Shown in pieces: positions 12,464-22,812 of a stretch of 64,000 bases of DNA. A program made the position numbers and the translations under genes. This stretch comes from Lasioglossum baleicum (lineage: Eukaryota; Arthropoda; Insecta; Hymenoptera; Halictidae): contig NW_027469183.1 of the NCBI RefSeq assembly GCF_051020765.1, positions 1 to 64,000 on the forward strand, given 5' to 3'. Under the pieces are notes generated by a model that was given only the letters and a program-made list of their open reading frames with translations, searched no databases and had not been told where the DNA came from. Positions within the stretch are counted from its first letter, which is position 1; the number at the start of each line of letters is the position of its first letter.

Positions 12464-12555
12464 TCATTCATGCGACGCATCGTCCGGAGGTACTCCGCGC
12501 AGGGAGCACAGTTCTCGGCGAGTATTTCCTATATTTGTATGAAACACTGGTCGCA
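12445..12555 (-). pseudogene. Relic of Cys-rich domain upstream of 3' LTR, copy A
   Basis: In one minus-strand frame this reads as CxxC, an in-frame stop, then CAPCAEYLRTMRRM and a short tail. It aligns by eye with the C-terminal half of the Cys-rich module in element C (CEQC ... CAPCAYQIARMRSR). The pol frame overlaps it in another phase. The same relic is present in B (18611-18721) and C (38346-38456). Confidence 0.55.
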
Positions 12556-15286
12556 CTGAAATGTTGTCGGTGTCGGCACGTGGGGCTGGGGCTGGTTTTA
12601 TGCAACTTATTTCGCTTTGTTCATTTTGCATAATTGGGGCTTTGGGTGGGTGGGGAATCACTGGTGTCACTGTCACTTTTGTCTCAGGTGACGAGATTAC
12701 GGCTTTGGCACAAACACTCTGCATCTCTAATTTGCTTGAGTATTGGTGTCTTCGTCCGAGGAAGAGGTGCTTGAGTTTTCGTCCTCTTCTTCGTCGTCCG
12801 TGAGAATTTCGCCTCTTTCTCTTCTTATTCTGGCAGTGTCTGTTGCTGCCCGATCCAGTGCGAGGAGGAAACTGCAGTGGATGCATTCCAATATTGGGGT
12901 TTCCCTCAGTATGGGTTTTGTACACGCGTCGCATGCGTTCTTCCTTTTCCTTGTAAGAACGTGCGTGTATACGATGACCCTCCTGACTACCGCAGTGAGG
13001 CTGCAGGCAAGGCATAGTTCTCTGCCATTTAGGGAGATTCTGTGTCTGCCATTGTAGCAGAATATTCCCTGGTATCTGTAGATGAAGTCTCCGGCTTTGT
13101 TCGCCGATGGTCTCGCCGGTTGTAAGTGTCCGCACATGTTGATTGTGTTTGTGGATACTGGACACGATGTGGTAGGCGGCTGGGAACAGACTGGGATTCT
13201 GGCTGTAGGAACTTCTTCGAAGTGCTGCTGTCGTTTGTTCTGTATCTTCCGGCGGTGGAAGGAGATTCTGTCGACGCTGGGTTTCGGATTTCGCTCGCTT
13301 ATCGGTGTTGACCGGACGCGTGATTATCGCGGATTCTAATTTCGCGTCAGCGGAGGACTGTAATGAAATCTCCTGGGAGGGTTTCTTATCGCAAATCGCA
13401 GGAGACGCTACAATCATTGTTCGCGGGTTATTGCAAAGGTATAGTATAATACGAAATTTGTTTCTCCTTTTTGCTGACGCGTATTTTACAGACGTATAAT
13501 TCCTAGATGGATGGAAATCGCTTTGCGGTGCACGGATACTTGACCGTTGAGACTGGAAGAGATCATGTCCCGGCGAAAAATCAGAGGTAGGTTTTTGAAA
13601 TGAAATATAGACTCTCTTTGACTCTGATTTAGAAATTATCGCGGGATGATCTTTTATGATCGACTCGTATGCTCGGTCTATACGAGGTAGAGTTTTATGC
13701 TTTATTTTATGTAGACGTTCTGTCGTCTTTAGAGAATCAAAGGCGGGGACATTTCCTTTCAACCTAGACTCGGAATAGAAACAATCGGACTTGATACCGG
13801 AGCTTGTAGAATAAACCTTCATAGGTTTGAATTCGCGGGAGTCTTCTTTGGACTCTGGATTAAAATTGTCGGGATGGTTACCGAATACGTCGGGATGGTT
13901 ACCGGAATTGAAAAGGTCGGGATGGTTACCGAATGCGTCGGGATGGTTACCGGAGTTAGAATAATGATCGGGCTGGTTACCGGAGTTAGAATAAGAATCG
14001 GGCTGGTTACCGGAGTTAGAAAGGTCGGGATGGTTACCGAATGCGTCGGGATGGTACCCGGAATTAGTAAGGTCGGGATGGTTACCGAATACGTCGGGAT
14101 GGTACCCGGAATTAGAAAGGTCGGGATGGTTACCGAATGCGTCGGGATGATACCCGGAATTAGAAAAGTCGGAAGAGTACGACTCGATTTCTTCCATCTC
14201 CAATGGGGGCAATCGAAATGAAACTCTTTCCGACGAGGTGTTAAAACACCGGAGGCTCGCTTTGCCCTTACTATTGGTGACAACGCAGTCACCCAGGAAT
14301 ACATCCGGCGCTACATTAACACGGCGGATATATCCCTGTTTAGGTCCTTCGACGTCGACCGCTATGCACGCAACGGTACGAGGTTCGAGGACGAATTCTT
14401 CGGATTTCGGAGGAGTCTTTGTTCGTACTCGATCCTCACGCTCCACGATCCGACTTCTCGCAGTGTACTCCGATATCTCTCGAGTCTCCTTCGATTCCGG
14501 CCGGCTTTTCACGGCGTTTTTCTCTAGGGAGCACTCGATCGAATCCCGAGGAGGCATTGAAATAACCTCCGTCACCGGAGCTCTGCAAGGTCTGACCGCG
14601 GGTGCACGAGGATTTGAGGAAGACACTCGAACGTTCCTTGCCGAATGTTCCTCACGCTTGACGGCTGGAGTTTTAACGAGATCGTTGGTCATAGACGAAG
14701 GCATTGAAATAACCTCTGCTGCCAATTTATCGCGAGGCTCAGTCGTGGGCGCGCAAGGGTTCGAGAAGGGAACCCGAATGTTTCCTATCGTAATGTATTG
14801 ATTCGCAAAGGAGATCTCGGCTCCTGTTCTGAAGAAGGGAGAACCGAGGATTCCGTCGATGTTAATTGGGAAGTTTTCTTCCAAGACATGAAATTCGATA
14901 GGGTTTTGACCCTCTAAGTGTATTTTAATTTGACCGAGAGTTGGAATGGATCCCTCGGTTATTCCTTGGACTTCTATAGTGTTCGTATAATCTATAGGTA
15001 GATTTGGTTCTAGACTTGACGCACGAATTAAATTGATCTCCGAACCCGTGTCCAACAAAAATTCACACTTCTTTTGTAATTGAGGGGCGGAGATTTTTAC
15101 GCGCGGAATTGGTGAGTCTGCAGCAAGATTTACTGCTGAGACGAATCGTCGGACTGGTCGTTCGTCCGGATAGCTGTTTGGGTGCGGGCTGTAGTTTGAG
15201 TTGAAGATGCGGCCTCCCGCCTTGGGTTGGCTTCGGTCGGGAGGCCGGACTCGTTTCCCGACCTCCTATTATTATTAAAAGCGCGC
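12464..15286 (-). CDS. pol: Degenerate pol: protease, linker, minisatellite; no RT or integrase core
   Basis: The frame is open from just after a stop at 15287-15289, inside gag, to 12464. It lies in the -1 frame relative to gag and has no ATG of its own at the 5' end, so expression would need frameshifting or splicing. The protease is clear: SAPQLQKKCEFLLDTGSEIN with catalytic DTG, then IDGILGSPFF as the second motif. The linker typical of gypsy pol follows (RTVACIAVDVEGPKQGYIRR). After it comes the NSGYHPDAFGNHPD minisatellite where RT should begin. No RT YxDD, RNase H or integrase DDE motif is present. The frame diverges from copies B and C after PPEDTEQ, so the integrase GPY/F tail is lost here. 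The rest of the frame overlaps the Cys-rich ORF in another phase and is probably not functional. Confidence 0.7.
12727..13137 (-). CDS. Cys-rich, acidic-tailed ORF, 136 residues, unknown
   Basis: This ATG-started ORF is in a different frame from the surrounding pol remnant, and its frame stays open for tens of codons upstream. It has FCYNG, then LCLACSL, ACDAC and ECIHC, giving three CxxC pairs spaced like a zinc-binding fold. It ends in an acidic serine-rich tail (DDEEEDENSSTSSSDED). It aligns by eye with the 3' part of the pol frame of element C (CFTG, LCCTCSL, TCEQC, DCAPC, acidic Ser/Asp tail), but only about a third of positions look identical, whereas the gag genes of the two elements are nearly the same. 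No equivalent exists in B. It could be a protein cassette acquired by the element or the product of a third ORF in an autonomous relative. I do not recognise the family. Confidence 0.6.
   Translation of the reverse strand: MCGHLQPARPSANKAGDFIYRYQGIFCYNGRHRISLNGRELCLACSLTAVVRRVIVYTHVLTRKRKNACDACTKPILRETPILECIHCSFLLALDRAATDTARIRRERGEILTDDEEEDENSSTSSSDEDTNTQAN
13868..14170 (-). repeat. Frame-preserving minisatellite in pol, copy A
   Basis: The 303 bp are built of 48-bp units (16 residues, NSGYHPDxFGNHPDLS type) mixed with 30-bp units (NSGNQPDSYS type). The 48-bp type reappears after the 30-bp type here, unlike in B and C. Length and unit order differ among the three copies, but all are multiples of three. 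Confidence 0.9.
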
Positions 15287-16488
15287 TTACGGCACTCGTG
15301 AATATCGTGCCCGGGGACTTTGCAATAGTTGCAAAATTTGTTAGGGCTTGAGGGGCGATCTGTGCGACCATCGCGGTACGTGTTTTGGTCGCGAGGATTA
15401 TTTTCCCATCGCCGTTGCGGCGTCGGGGAGCGATAAGAGTCCCGGTTTAAGTTTCTCGAGGACTGCTGAGACGAGTCCGGTCTGTTATCGCGGCGTTCTT
15501 GAGTTCGCTCTGGAATGTCACGAGGGGACTCGTACGTGGAACGCGGGCGATACGGCCGGTTATCAGAGAAGCTGACTCGTTTTTCTTCGCGGATCAGTTC
15601 TCGTCGACGAGTCTGGTCTGACTCATACTGCCTGTAAGCAGAGATGGCTGCTTCGAAAACAGTGGCAGGATTTCGCGAAGGGCAATGAAGCACTTCGGCA
15701 CGCAGCTGGGGAAGGAGACCTCGTAGAAAACAATCTACTACGAAGCGATCTAGTTCTTCGTAATCAAGGCCAATATCTGTGGCATCTTGAATCGCGGTTC
15801 GAAGGTCTTTAACGCGATTGATGAAGTCTAAGATGTGCTCGTTTGGAGCTTGGAGTACACTCGCGAGATCGCCACGGTACTGGTCCACGAATTTGTATGG
15901 GCCCAGTACTGTACGTAACTTTTCGCATAGTGCAGAAATTGTGAATATGTGCTGGCCTTCTATAGCGGCATAAGCACGATCGTGGAGTTTATTGCAGAGC
16001 AATTTCGTGAGGGCACGCTCTGCAGTGGCCGGTACGGTGTCACGCGCGCGTTTGCATGTACGTATGAATTGTAGGACGGAAGACGAAGTTCCGTCGAATC
16101 TAGGGACAAGCTCGGCGGCTTGTTTTAGAGCGAAATTGCCAGTAGGTTCATACTGTGGGATTTCGCGTGGCTCTGGCGGTGAAGGTTCCCGCATATTAGA
16201 GACGTTACTAGGGCCTGGTGTAGGCGATTGTTGACGTAGGGTTTGACTCGTGATTTGGATGTTATGAAGCTCTTTTCGTATTTCGTCGAGCATATTCTTT
16301 TGGTTTTGTGCGTCTTCTTCATATTTGAGACGCAATTTGGCAATAAAATCAGTTTCTTCTTTGAGATATTGCTCTCTACGGGCGAGGTCTTGCGCATAAA
16401 GGAGTAACTCTTCCTCGGTCATTGGAGGAAGGTCTGCGTTAGGATTTGCTCGGAGATCCTTTTGAGATCGCGTGATTGGGCGAGACAT
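15130..16488 (-). CDS. gag: Gag polyprotein, 452 residues, copy A
   Basis: Gag is the structural protein that forms the virus-like particle and packages element RNA. Residues about 20-90 are charged and heptad-like (EEELLLYAQDLARREQYLKE...), likely a coiled coil. Residues about 120-310 match the helical capsid segment of Ty3/gypsy Gag, with VPRFDGTSSSVLQFI and DFINRVKDLRTAIQDATD. An Arg/Ser/Asn-rich disordered region follows. A single CX2CX4HX4C zinc knuckle (CNYCKVPGHDIHEC) lies at residues 386-399. The start is the first ATG after the PBS leader. It overlaps the pol frame by about 155 bp at its 3' end. It is intact and nearly identical to B and C, which suggests recent activity. Confidence 0.93.
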   Translation of the reverse strand: MSRPITRSQKDLRANPNADLPPMTEEELLLYAQDLARREQYLKEETDFIAKLRLKYEEDAQNQKNMLDEIRKELHNIQITSQTLRQQSPTPGPSNVSNMREPSPPEPREIPQYEPTGNFALKQAAELVPRFDGTSSSVLQFIRTCKRARDTVPATAERALTKLLCNKLHDRAYAAIEGQHIFTISALCEKLRTVLGPYKFVDQYRGDLASVLQAPNEHILDFINRVKDLRTAIQDATDIGLDYEELDRFVVDCFLRGLLPQLRAEVLHCPSRNPATVFEAAISAYRQYESDQTRRRELIREEKRVSFSDNRPYRPRSTYESPRDIPERTQERRDNRPDSSQQSSRNLNRDSYRSPTPQRRWENNPRDQNTYRDGRTDRPSSPNKFCNYCKVPGHDIHECRKRAFNNNRRSGNESGLPTEANPRREAASSTQTTARTQTAIRTNDQSDDSSQQ

Positions 16489-16580
16489 TTTGAAAGATAT
16501 AAATGGGATTTAAGAAATGTGAACTTCGCACTGACACGCGTCGGGGCTTGTTAATGCAAATATCGGCGACCACTTCGATG

Positions 16581-16597
16581 TCCTACCGACTGCGCCA
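16581..16597 (-). promoter_or_regulatory. Primer-binding site, tRNA-Ser, internal copy A
   Basis: On the element strand the sequence TGGCGCAGTCGGTAGGA begins four bases after the LTR end. It is complementary to the CCA-bearing 3' end of an insect serine tRNA, the primer known for 17.6/297-type gypsy elements. Confidence 0.88.
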
Positions 16598-16926
16598 AAT
16601 TTGTCACGTCCGTCACTGTCACGTCCGTCACTGTGTTTTTGTTACAGGTACCAGGAGAGAGAAAAGAGAACAGTGACAGACGGACGGTTGAGATATGAAG
16701 ATTAAAATGAGGAGTGGTCTTTCGTGCCGAGACAGCCGCGGGCTGTCATATGCACTAGGACAACCGATATTGCTATGGATGCAGTCAAGAAGAGAACGTC
16801 CGACGCGGTTACAAGAAGTGTCCCGACAAGAATCACGCGCGAGATGATGCAACGAGAACGGTGAGTTTACAGGATTCAGCAATTATACAAGACATTATAC
16901 GACTCACCGCAATGCTGTATTAACGC

Positions 16927-17445
16927 CTAATAATATTGTTGCAGCAGGAACTGGCGGTACTGACAGTAGGTGTCGTACATCGGGTCTTCTATACAGATGT
17001 CCTCGAGGTGGGGAAGATCTGGCAGAGTTGCTGCTGCTCGGTTCGGGACGACATTAGTGGCCTTGGATGCTGGCCGCAAGATGACACGTTGATGAGCTGG
17101 CAGAGGAACGTCACGGATGATTCGGCAACGGACCCTGGGAACGATGATCGTGTCTCGGCTGTCGTCGTCGTCGGCTATGTTGATCACCTCTGGACAATCG
17201 ACCGGATGTAGAACTGGCGTCGGAGCTCGCGAGAGGTCCGCGTGATTGACCTCTTTAGGAGGGTTGCAAGGGCAACCGTATACAGAAACGTAATCGGACG
17301 CGTCACACGGAATGTGCTCGGTGGTTCCCAGAAGTTCTGTCCACTCGGTAGTGGCAATGATTTGATCGAGCACCGCTTTATTTCTTAACGCGCGTCTCAA
17401 TTTAGCAAGTTGATACTTGCGTCCCGCTCGACGTGGGCGTCGCAT
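16927..17445 (-). CDS. LTR-encoded 172-residue protein
   Basis: This is an intact member of the LTR ORF family. It differs from the copy at 705-1223 by EVINIADDDD in place of EVIDIADDDD and by I for V in QRVIL. The hydrophobic-acidic motif is preserved. The predicted protein is identical to that in the right LTR (22813-23331). Its function is unknown. Confidence 0.6.
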   Translation of the reverse strand: MRRPRRAGRKYQLAKLRRALRNKAVLDQIIATTEWTELLGTTEHIPCDASDYVSVYGCPCNPPKEVNHADLSRAPTPVLHPVDCPEVINIADDDDSRDTIIVPRVRCRIIRDVPLPAHQRVILRPASKATNVVPNRAAATLPDLPHLEDICIEDPMYDTYCQYRQFLLQQYY

Positions 17446-18285
17446 AGGTAAGGAATAGTAATGATGGAATATTAATAATATAATGAAAATGAACTTCCAC
17501 TTGTTATTAACCTTTTTGGTAGTTAACTCGCTTCACGTCTATAGTGGCGGCTCAGCGTTTCCACTGCGCACTTTAGACCAATTCTAGACGTGGCACGAGA
17601 ACTTCTCTATGACTCGCTTCAAATTCCTTATTGGCGGCTCAGCGTTTCCACTGCGCACTTTAGACCAAGTCCGGATATGTCACGAGTTTAATATATTCGA
17701 TGCAAGAACTGAATTGGAAGATGGTGTTGAACTAACACAAGAATAACAAGATCGAAGGACTGGTATAACAACGATATATTAAATAAGAACTGGTAAGTAC
17801 ACTGGTATACAATATGTAAGTAATATTATAATAGGAGTAGTAATTGGATTAATGAATAATGGATATAGTAATATGTTGTAGGAATAATGTATGAGTTGAG
17901 TTGAGTTGAGTTAGAGTTGGAATTGGAATTGGAATTAGGAGTGAAGGATCGACACACTTCACTTTCGCGGAGCTAGACTGAACACGTCTGCTCTAGAAGT
18001 CGGAAGAAGCCGGACTGACTCTGAGGCCAGGTAGGCACGTCTGTGCGAGTCGCTGGCTGAAGGCGGACTGACGCAAGCGTCCGCTCTGCCTTGCCTCCTT
18101 CGTTCGGAGTGGGGATAGCTGACGCTGCAGTCTCTTTGTTCTTCAGTCGTCGGAGTGGGAGAACCGCTGACGCAGCAGCGTCTTCGCTCCCGGGGACTGC
18201 ACGTGCATTTCTGCTGACGCTGCAGTCTCGTGGCTGTCCTATTGCCCTCTACGAGCGTGGGACTGCTGATGCAGCAGTCTTTGGA

Positions 18286-18320
18286 CTTCTCGACGTTTCT
18301 AGAAGCTTCTAGATGCTTCC
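18286..18320 (-). promoter_or_regulatory. Heat-shock-element-like array in LTR
   Basis: It shows the same in-register GAA/TTC pentamer series as at 29216-29250, with the perfect three-module core AGAAG, CTTCT, AGAAA on the element strand. Confidence 0.55.
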
Positions 18321-18580
18321 AGAGTGATGCAATATTTTATTGCATTATGTGTCGTGGTGATGGGTTGAAACTGAGGTAAGGTGTTGATCAAGGTGAAGTT
18401 ATGGTGATGGGTAGAGACGGAGATAAGGATTAGAACAATAGAATAATGAAATCTTAATACTATGCTCTTATGTCTAGGGGACGGTGTGTGGATCTTATGC
18501 AGATCAGACCTTGTATACATAGTGTGTGTACAAGGCCAACGTCGTACATCGGACGACGTAACACCTCCCAACGCGGAAAA

Positions 18581-18606
18581 GAAATTTCTTACAAGGAAGA
18601 AATTTC
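18581..18606 (-). other. Perfect hairpin beside 3' LTR, copy B
   Basis: The 10-bp arms GAAATTTCTT and AAGAAATTTC flank a 6-base loop, 17 bp from the LTR start. It is the equivalent of 38461-38486 in C and of the slightly mismatched hairpin at 12415-12440 in A. Confidence 0.6.
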
Positions 18607-18610
18607 TCGC

Positions 18611-18721
18611 TCAACACTCGATCACACACTCATTCATGCGACGCATCGTCCGGAGGTACTCCGCGCAGGGAGCACAGTTCTCGGCGAGTATTTCCTATAT
18701 TTGTACGAAACACTGGTCGCA
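18611..18721 (-). pseudogene. Relic of Cys-rich domain, copy B
   Basis: It has the same CxxC - stop - CAPCAEYLRTMRRM remnant as in A and C. In B it is the only trace of the Cys-rich module, since the full module is absent. Confidence 0.55.
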
Positions 18722-21188
18722 CTGAAATGTTGTCGGTATCGGCACGTGGGGCTGGGGCTGGTTTTATGCAATTTATTTCGCTTTGTTCATTTTGCATAGT
18801 TGGGTTTTGGGTGGGTGGGGAATCACTGGTGTCACTGTCACTTTTGTCTTTTCTTATCTGCGTCCAGATGAGTGTCACGTTTCGCTGACGCGGGGTTTGC
18901 GTTAGATTATTCGGCGCACGCTTGAGTTTGTTTGCATCTACAATCTTAAAATGGTTCCCTACTTTAATTTTTACATTGTTTGAGTCTAGGATGTCGCAAA
19001 TTTCGTGAGGACCCGTATATTGCGCATCGAATTTGCCTTTGCGGGGTTCTTTGAGTAGGAATACTTGTTCTATATCTTCCGGTGGTCGAAGGAGATTTTG
19101 CCGACGCTGGGCTTCGAATTTCGCTCGCTTATTCTCATAGGGGTATCCGTTATCGCGAGGGTATTCGGATTTACATTTCTTTCTTGCTGACGCGTATTTC
19201 GCTGTAGCGCAGAGATTAATTTTATCGTATTTGTTTCGCTTCGCATGGCAACGTGCAGATGGAAGTTGAAAGGAATCGAGTTTCTGTGGATCATCAAAGA
19301 TATGATTTCGAAGTAAGTTATGAAGTTCTTTTACTTTGGAGGCTTTGATATCCTTCTCTGGTTTAGAACTGTCACTGGATTTATCGTGCAGTATAGAACA
19401 GACCTGCTTACATATGGGTCTTGAAGATCTTTGATTGTCGTAGGAATGGAGTTGGTCTTGGAATTGATCGGGCTGGTTACCGGAGTTAGAATAAGGATCG
19501 GGCTGGTTACCGGAGTTAGAATAAGAATCGGGCTGGTTACCGGAGTTAGAATAAGAATCGGGCTGGTTACCGGAGTTAGTATAAGAATCGGGCTGGTTAC
19601 CGGAGTTAGTATAAGAATCGGGCTGGTTACCGGAGTTAGTATAAGAATCGGGCTGGTTACCGGAGTTAGTATAATGATCGGGCTGGTTACCGGAGTTAGC
19701 ATGAGAATCGGGCTGGTTACCGGAGTTAGTATTGTCGGGATGGTTACCGAATGCGTCGGGATGATACCCGGAAGTAGAAAGGTCGGGATGGTTACCGAAT
19801 ACGTCGGGATGATACCCGGAATTAGAAAGGTCGGGATGGTTACCGAATACGTCGGGATGATACCCGGAATTAGAAAGGTCGGGATGGTTACCGAATGCGT
19901 CGGGATGGTACCCGGAATTGGAAAGGTCGGGATGGTTACCGAATGCGTCGGGATGGTTCCCGGAATTGGAAAGGTCGGGATGGTTACCGAATACGTCGGG
20001 GTGATACCCGGAATTAGAAAGGTCGGGATGGTTACCGAATACGTCGGGATGATACCCGGAATTAGAAAGGTCGGAAGAGTACGACTCGATTTCTTCCATC
20101 TCCAATGGGGGCAATCGAAATGAAACTCTTTCCGACGAGGTGTTAAAACACCGGAGGCTCGCTTTGCCTTTACGATTGGTGACAACGCAGTCACCCAGGA
20201 ATACATCCGGCGCTACGTTAACACGGCGGATATATCCCTGTTTAGGTCCTTCGACGTCGACCGCTATGCACGCAACGGTACGAGGTTCGAGGACGAATTC
20301 TTCGGATTTCGGAGGAGTCTTTGTTCGGACTCGATCCTCACGCTCCACGATCCGACTTCTCGCAGTGTACTCCGATATCTCTCGAGTCTCCTTCGATTCC
20401 GGCCGGCTTTTCACGGCGTTTTTCTCTAGGGAGCACTCGATCGAATCCCGAGGAGGCATTGAAATAACCTCCGTCACCGGGGCTCTGCAAGGTCTGACCG
20501 CGGGTGCACGAGGATTTGAGGAAGACACTCGAACGTTCCTTGCCGAATGTTCCTCACGCTCGGCGGCTGGAGTTTTAACGAGATCGTTGGTCATAGACGA
20601 AGGCATTGAAATAACCTCTGCTGCCAATTCATCGCGAGGCTCAGCCGTGGGCGCGCAAGGGTTCGAGAAGGGAACCCGAATGTTTCCTATCATAATGTAT
20701 TCATTCGCAAAGGAGATCTCGGCTCCTGTTCTGAAGAAGGGAGAACCGAGGATTCCGTCGATGTTAATTGGGAAGTTTTCTTCCAAGACATGAAATTCAA
20801 TAGGGTTTTGACCCTGTAAGTGTATTTTAATTTGACCGAGAGTTGGAATGGATCCCTCGGTTATTCCTTGGACTTCTATAGTGTTCGTATGATCTATAGG
20901 TAGATTTGGTTCTAGACTTGACGCACGAATTAAATTGATCTCCGAACCCGTGTCTAACAAAAATTCACACTTCTTTTGTAATTGAGGGGCGGAGATTTTT
21001 ACGCGCGGAATTGGTGAGTCTGCAGCAAGATTTACTGCTGAGACGAATCGTCGGACTGGTCGTTCGTCCGGATAGCTGTTTGGGTGCGGGCTGTAGTTTG
21101 GGTTGAAGATGCGGCCTCCCGCCTGGGGTTGGCTTCGGTCGGGAGGCCGGACTCGTTTCCCGACCTCCTATTATTATTAAAAGCGCGC
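18630..21188 (-). CDS. pol: Degenerate pol: protease, linker, minisatellite, integrase C-terminal remnant
   Basis: The frame is open from after the stop at 21189-21191 inside gag, in the -1 frame relative to gag and without its own ATG at the protease. In order it encodes the protease (LLDTGSEINLI and IDGILGSPFF), the gypsy PR-RT linker, the 16-residue and 10-residue minisatellite repeats (19467-20072), a non-conserved basic stretch, and an integrase C-terminal segment. The last has NLLRPPEDIEQVFLLKEPRK, YTGPHEICDI and VKIKVGNHFKIVDANKLKRA, a GPY/F-type domain. RT, RNase H and the integrase zinc finger and DDE core are gone. It then ends through KSDSDTSDSPP without a Cys-rich module. The product could supply protease only. 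Confidence 0.75.
19467..20072 (-). repeat. Frame-preserving minisatellite in pol, copy B
   Basis: The 606 bp consist of seven 48-bp units (DLSNSGYHPDVFGNHP type) followed by nine 30-bp units (NSGNQPDSYT type). Every unit is in frame and encodes Asn/Ser/Gly/His/Pro/Asp only with one aromatic residue or so. It occupies the place where RT begins in autonomous gypsy pol. Confidence 0.92.
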
Positions 21189-22390
21189 TTACGGCACTCG
21201 TGAATATCGTGCCCGGGGACTTTGCAGTAGTTGCAAAATTTGTTAGAGCTTGAAGGGCGATCTGTGCGACCATCGCGGTACGTGTTTTGGTCGCGAGGAT
21301 TATTTTCCCATCGCCGTTGCGGCGTCGGGGAGCGATAAGAGTCCCGGTTTAAGTTTCTCGAGGACTGCTGAGACGAGTCCGGTCTGTTATCGCGGCGTTC
21401 TTGAGTTCGCTCTGGAATGTCACGAGCGGACTCGTACGTGGAACGCGGGCGATACGGCCGGTTATCAGAGAAGCTGACTCGTTTTTCTTCGCGGATCAAT
21501 TCTCGTCGACGAGTCTGGTCTGACTCATACTGCCTGTAAGCAGAGATGGCTGCTTCGAAAACAGTGGCAGGATTTCGCGAAGGGCAATGAAGCACTTCGG
21601 CACGCAGCTGAGGAAGGAGACCTCGTAGAAAACAATCTACTACGAAGCGATCTAGTTCTTCGTAATCAAGGCCAATATCTGTGGCATCTTGAATCGCGGT
21701 TCGAAGGTCTTTAACGCGATTGATGAAGTCTAGGATGTGCTCGTTTGGAGCTTGGAGTACACTCGCGAGATCGCCACGGTACTGGTCCACGAATTTGTAT
21801 GGGCCCAGCACTGTACGTAACTTCTCGCATAGTGCAGAAACCGTGAATATGTGCTGGCCTTCTATAGCGGCATAAGCACGATCGTGGAGTTTATTGCAGA
21901 GCAATTTTGTGAGGGCACGCTCTGCAGTGGCCGGTACGGTGTCACGCGCGCGTTTGCATGCACGTATGAATTGTAGGACGGAAGACGAAGTTCCGTCGAA
22001 TCTAGGGACAAGCTCGGCGGCTTGCTTTAGAGCGAAATTACCAGTAGGTTCATACTGTGGGATTTCGCGTGGCTCTGGCGGTGAAGGTTCCCGCATATTA
22101 GAGACGTTACTAGGGCCTGGTGTAGGCGATTGTTGACGTAGGCTTTGATTCGTGATTTGAATGTTGCGAAGCTCTTTTCGTATTTCGTCGAGCATATTCT
22201 TTTGGTTTTGTGCGTCTTCTTCATATTTGAGACGCAATTTGGCAATGAAATCTGTTTCCTCTTTGAGATATTGCTCTCTACGGGCGAGGTCTTGTGCATA
22301 AAGGAGTAACTCTTCCTCGGTCATTGGGGGAAGGTCTGCGTTAGGATCTGCTTGGAGATCCCTTTGAGATCGCGTGATTGGGCGAGACAT
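21032..22390 (-). CDS. gag: Gag polyprotein, 452 residues, copy B
   Basis: It has the same length and domain order as copy A: N-terminal coiled-coil-like segment, helical capsid region, basic disordered region, and CX2CX4HX4C knuckle at residues 386-399. Only scattered conservative replacements are seen, for example S/T near residue 80 and A/T near residue 145. The 3' end overlaps the pol frame. Conservation of a full-length Gag beside an empty pol suggests that selection, or very recent copying, keeps gag intact in this non-autonomous family. Confidence 0.93.
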   Translation of the reverse strand: MSRPITRSQRDLQADPNADLPPMTEEELLLYAQDLARREQYLKEETDFIAKLRLKYEEDAQNQKNMLDEIRKELRNIQITNQSLRQQSPTPGPSNVSNMREPSPPEPREIPQYEPTGNFALKQAAELVPRFDGTSSSVLQFIRACKRARDTVPATAERALTKLLCNKLHDRAYAAIEGQHIFTVSALCEKLRTVLGPYKFVDQYRGDLASVLQAPNEHILDFINRVKDLRTAIQDATDIGLDYEELDRFVVDCFLRGLLPQLRAEVLHCPSRNPATVFEAAISAYRQYESDQTRRRELIREEKRVSFSDNRPYRPRSTYESARDIPERTQERRDNRPDSSQQSSRNLNRDSYRSPTPQRRWENNPRDQNTYRDGRTDRPSSSNKFCNYCKVPGHDIHECRKRAFNNNRRSGNESGLPTEANPRREAASSTQTTARTQTAIRTNDQSDDSSQQ

Positions 22391-22481
22391 TTTGAAAGAT
22401 ATGAAAGGGATTTAGAAATGTGAATTTCGCACTGACACGCGTCGGAGCTTATTAATGCAAATATCGGCGACCACTTCGATG

Positions 22482-22498
22482 TCCTACCGACTGCGCCA
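22482..22498 (-). promoter_or_regulatory. Primer-binding site, tRNA-Ser, internal copy B
   Basis: This is the same 17-base complement of the serine tRNA 3' end, four bases from the 5' LTR. Confidence 0.88.
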
Positions 22499-22812
22499 AA
22501 TTTGTCACGTCCGTCACTGTGTTTTTGTTACAGGTACCAGGAGAGAGAAAAGAGAACAGTGACAGACGGACGGTTGAGATATGAAGATTAAAATGAGGAG
22601 TGGTCTTTCGTGCCGAGACAGCCGCGGGCTGTCATATGCACTAGGACAACCGATATTGCTATGGATGCAGTCAAGAAGAGAACGTCCGACGCGGTTACAA
22701 GAAGTGTCCCGACAAGAATCACGCGCGAGATGATGCAACGAGAACGGTGAGTTTACAGGATTCAGCAATTATACAAGACATTATACGACTCACCGCAATG
22801 CTGTATTAACGC

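Larger units (their letters stand above)
16602..18563 (-). repeat. Shared middle LTR of composite element
   Basis: The LTR is 1962 bp and serves as 5' LTR for A and 3' LTR for B. The first 15 bases on the plus strand (16602-16616) are repeated immediately (16617-16631), a tandem duplication not present in any other LTR here. The remainder matches the inner part of the right LTR. The HSE-like array is at 18286-18320. Confidence 0.94.

Noticed and set aside
13874..14221. Val/Gly/Met-rich ORF opposite the minisatellite (and its equivalents in B and C)
   Set aside because: It is the antisense reading of the 48-bp/30-bp repeat; openness follows from the repeat length.
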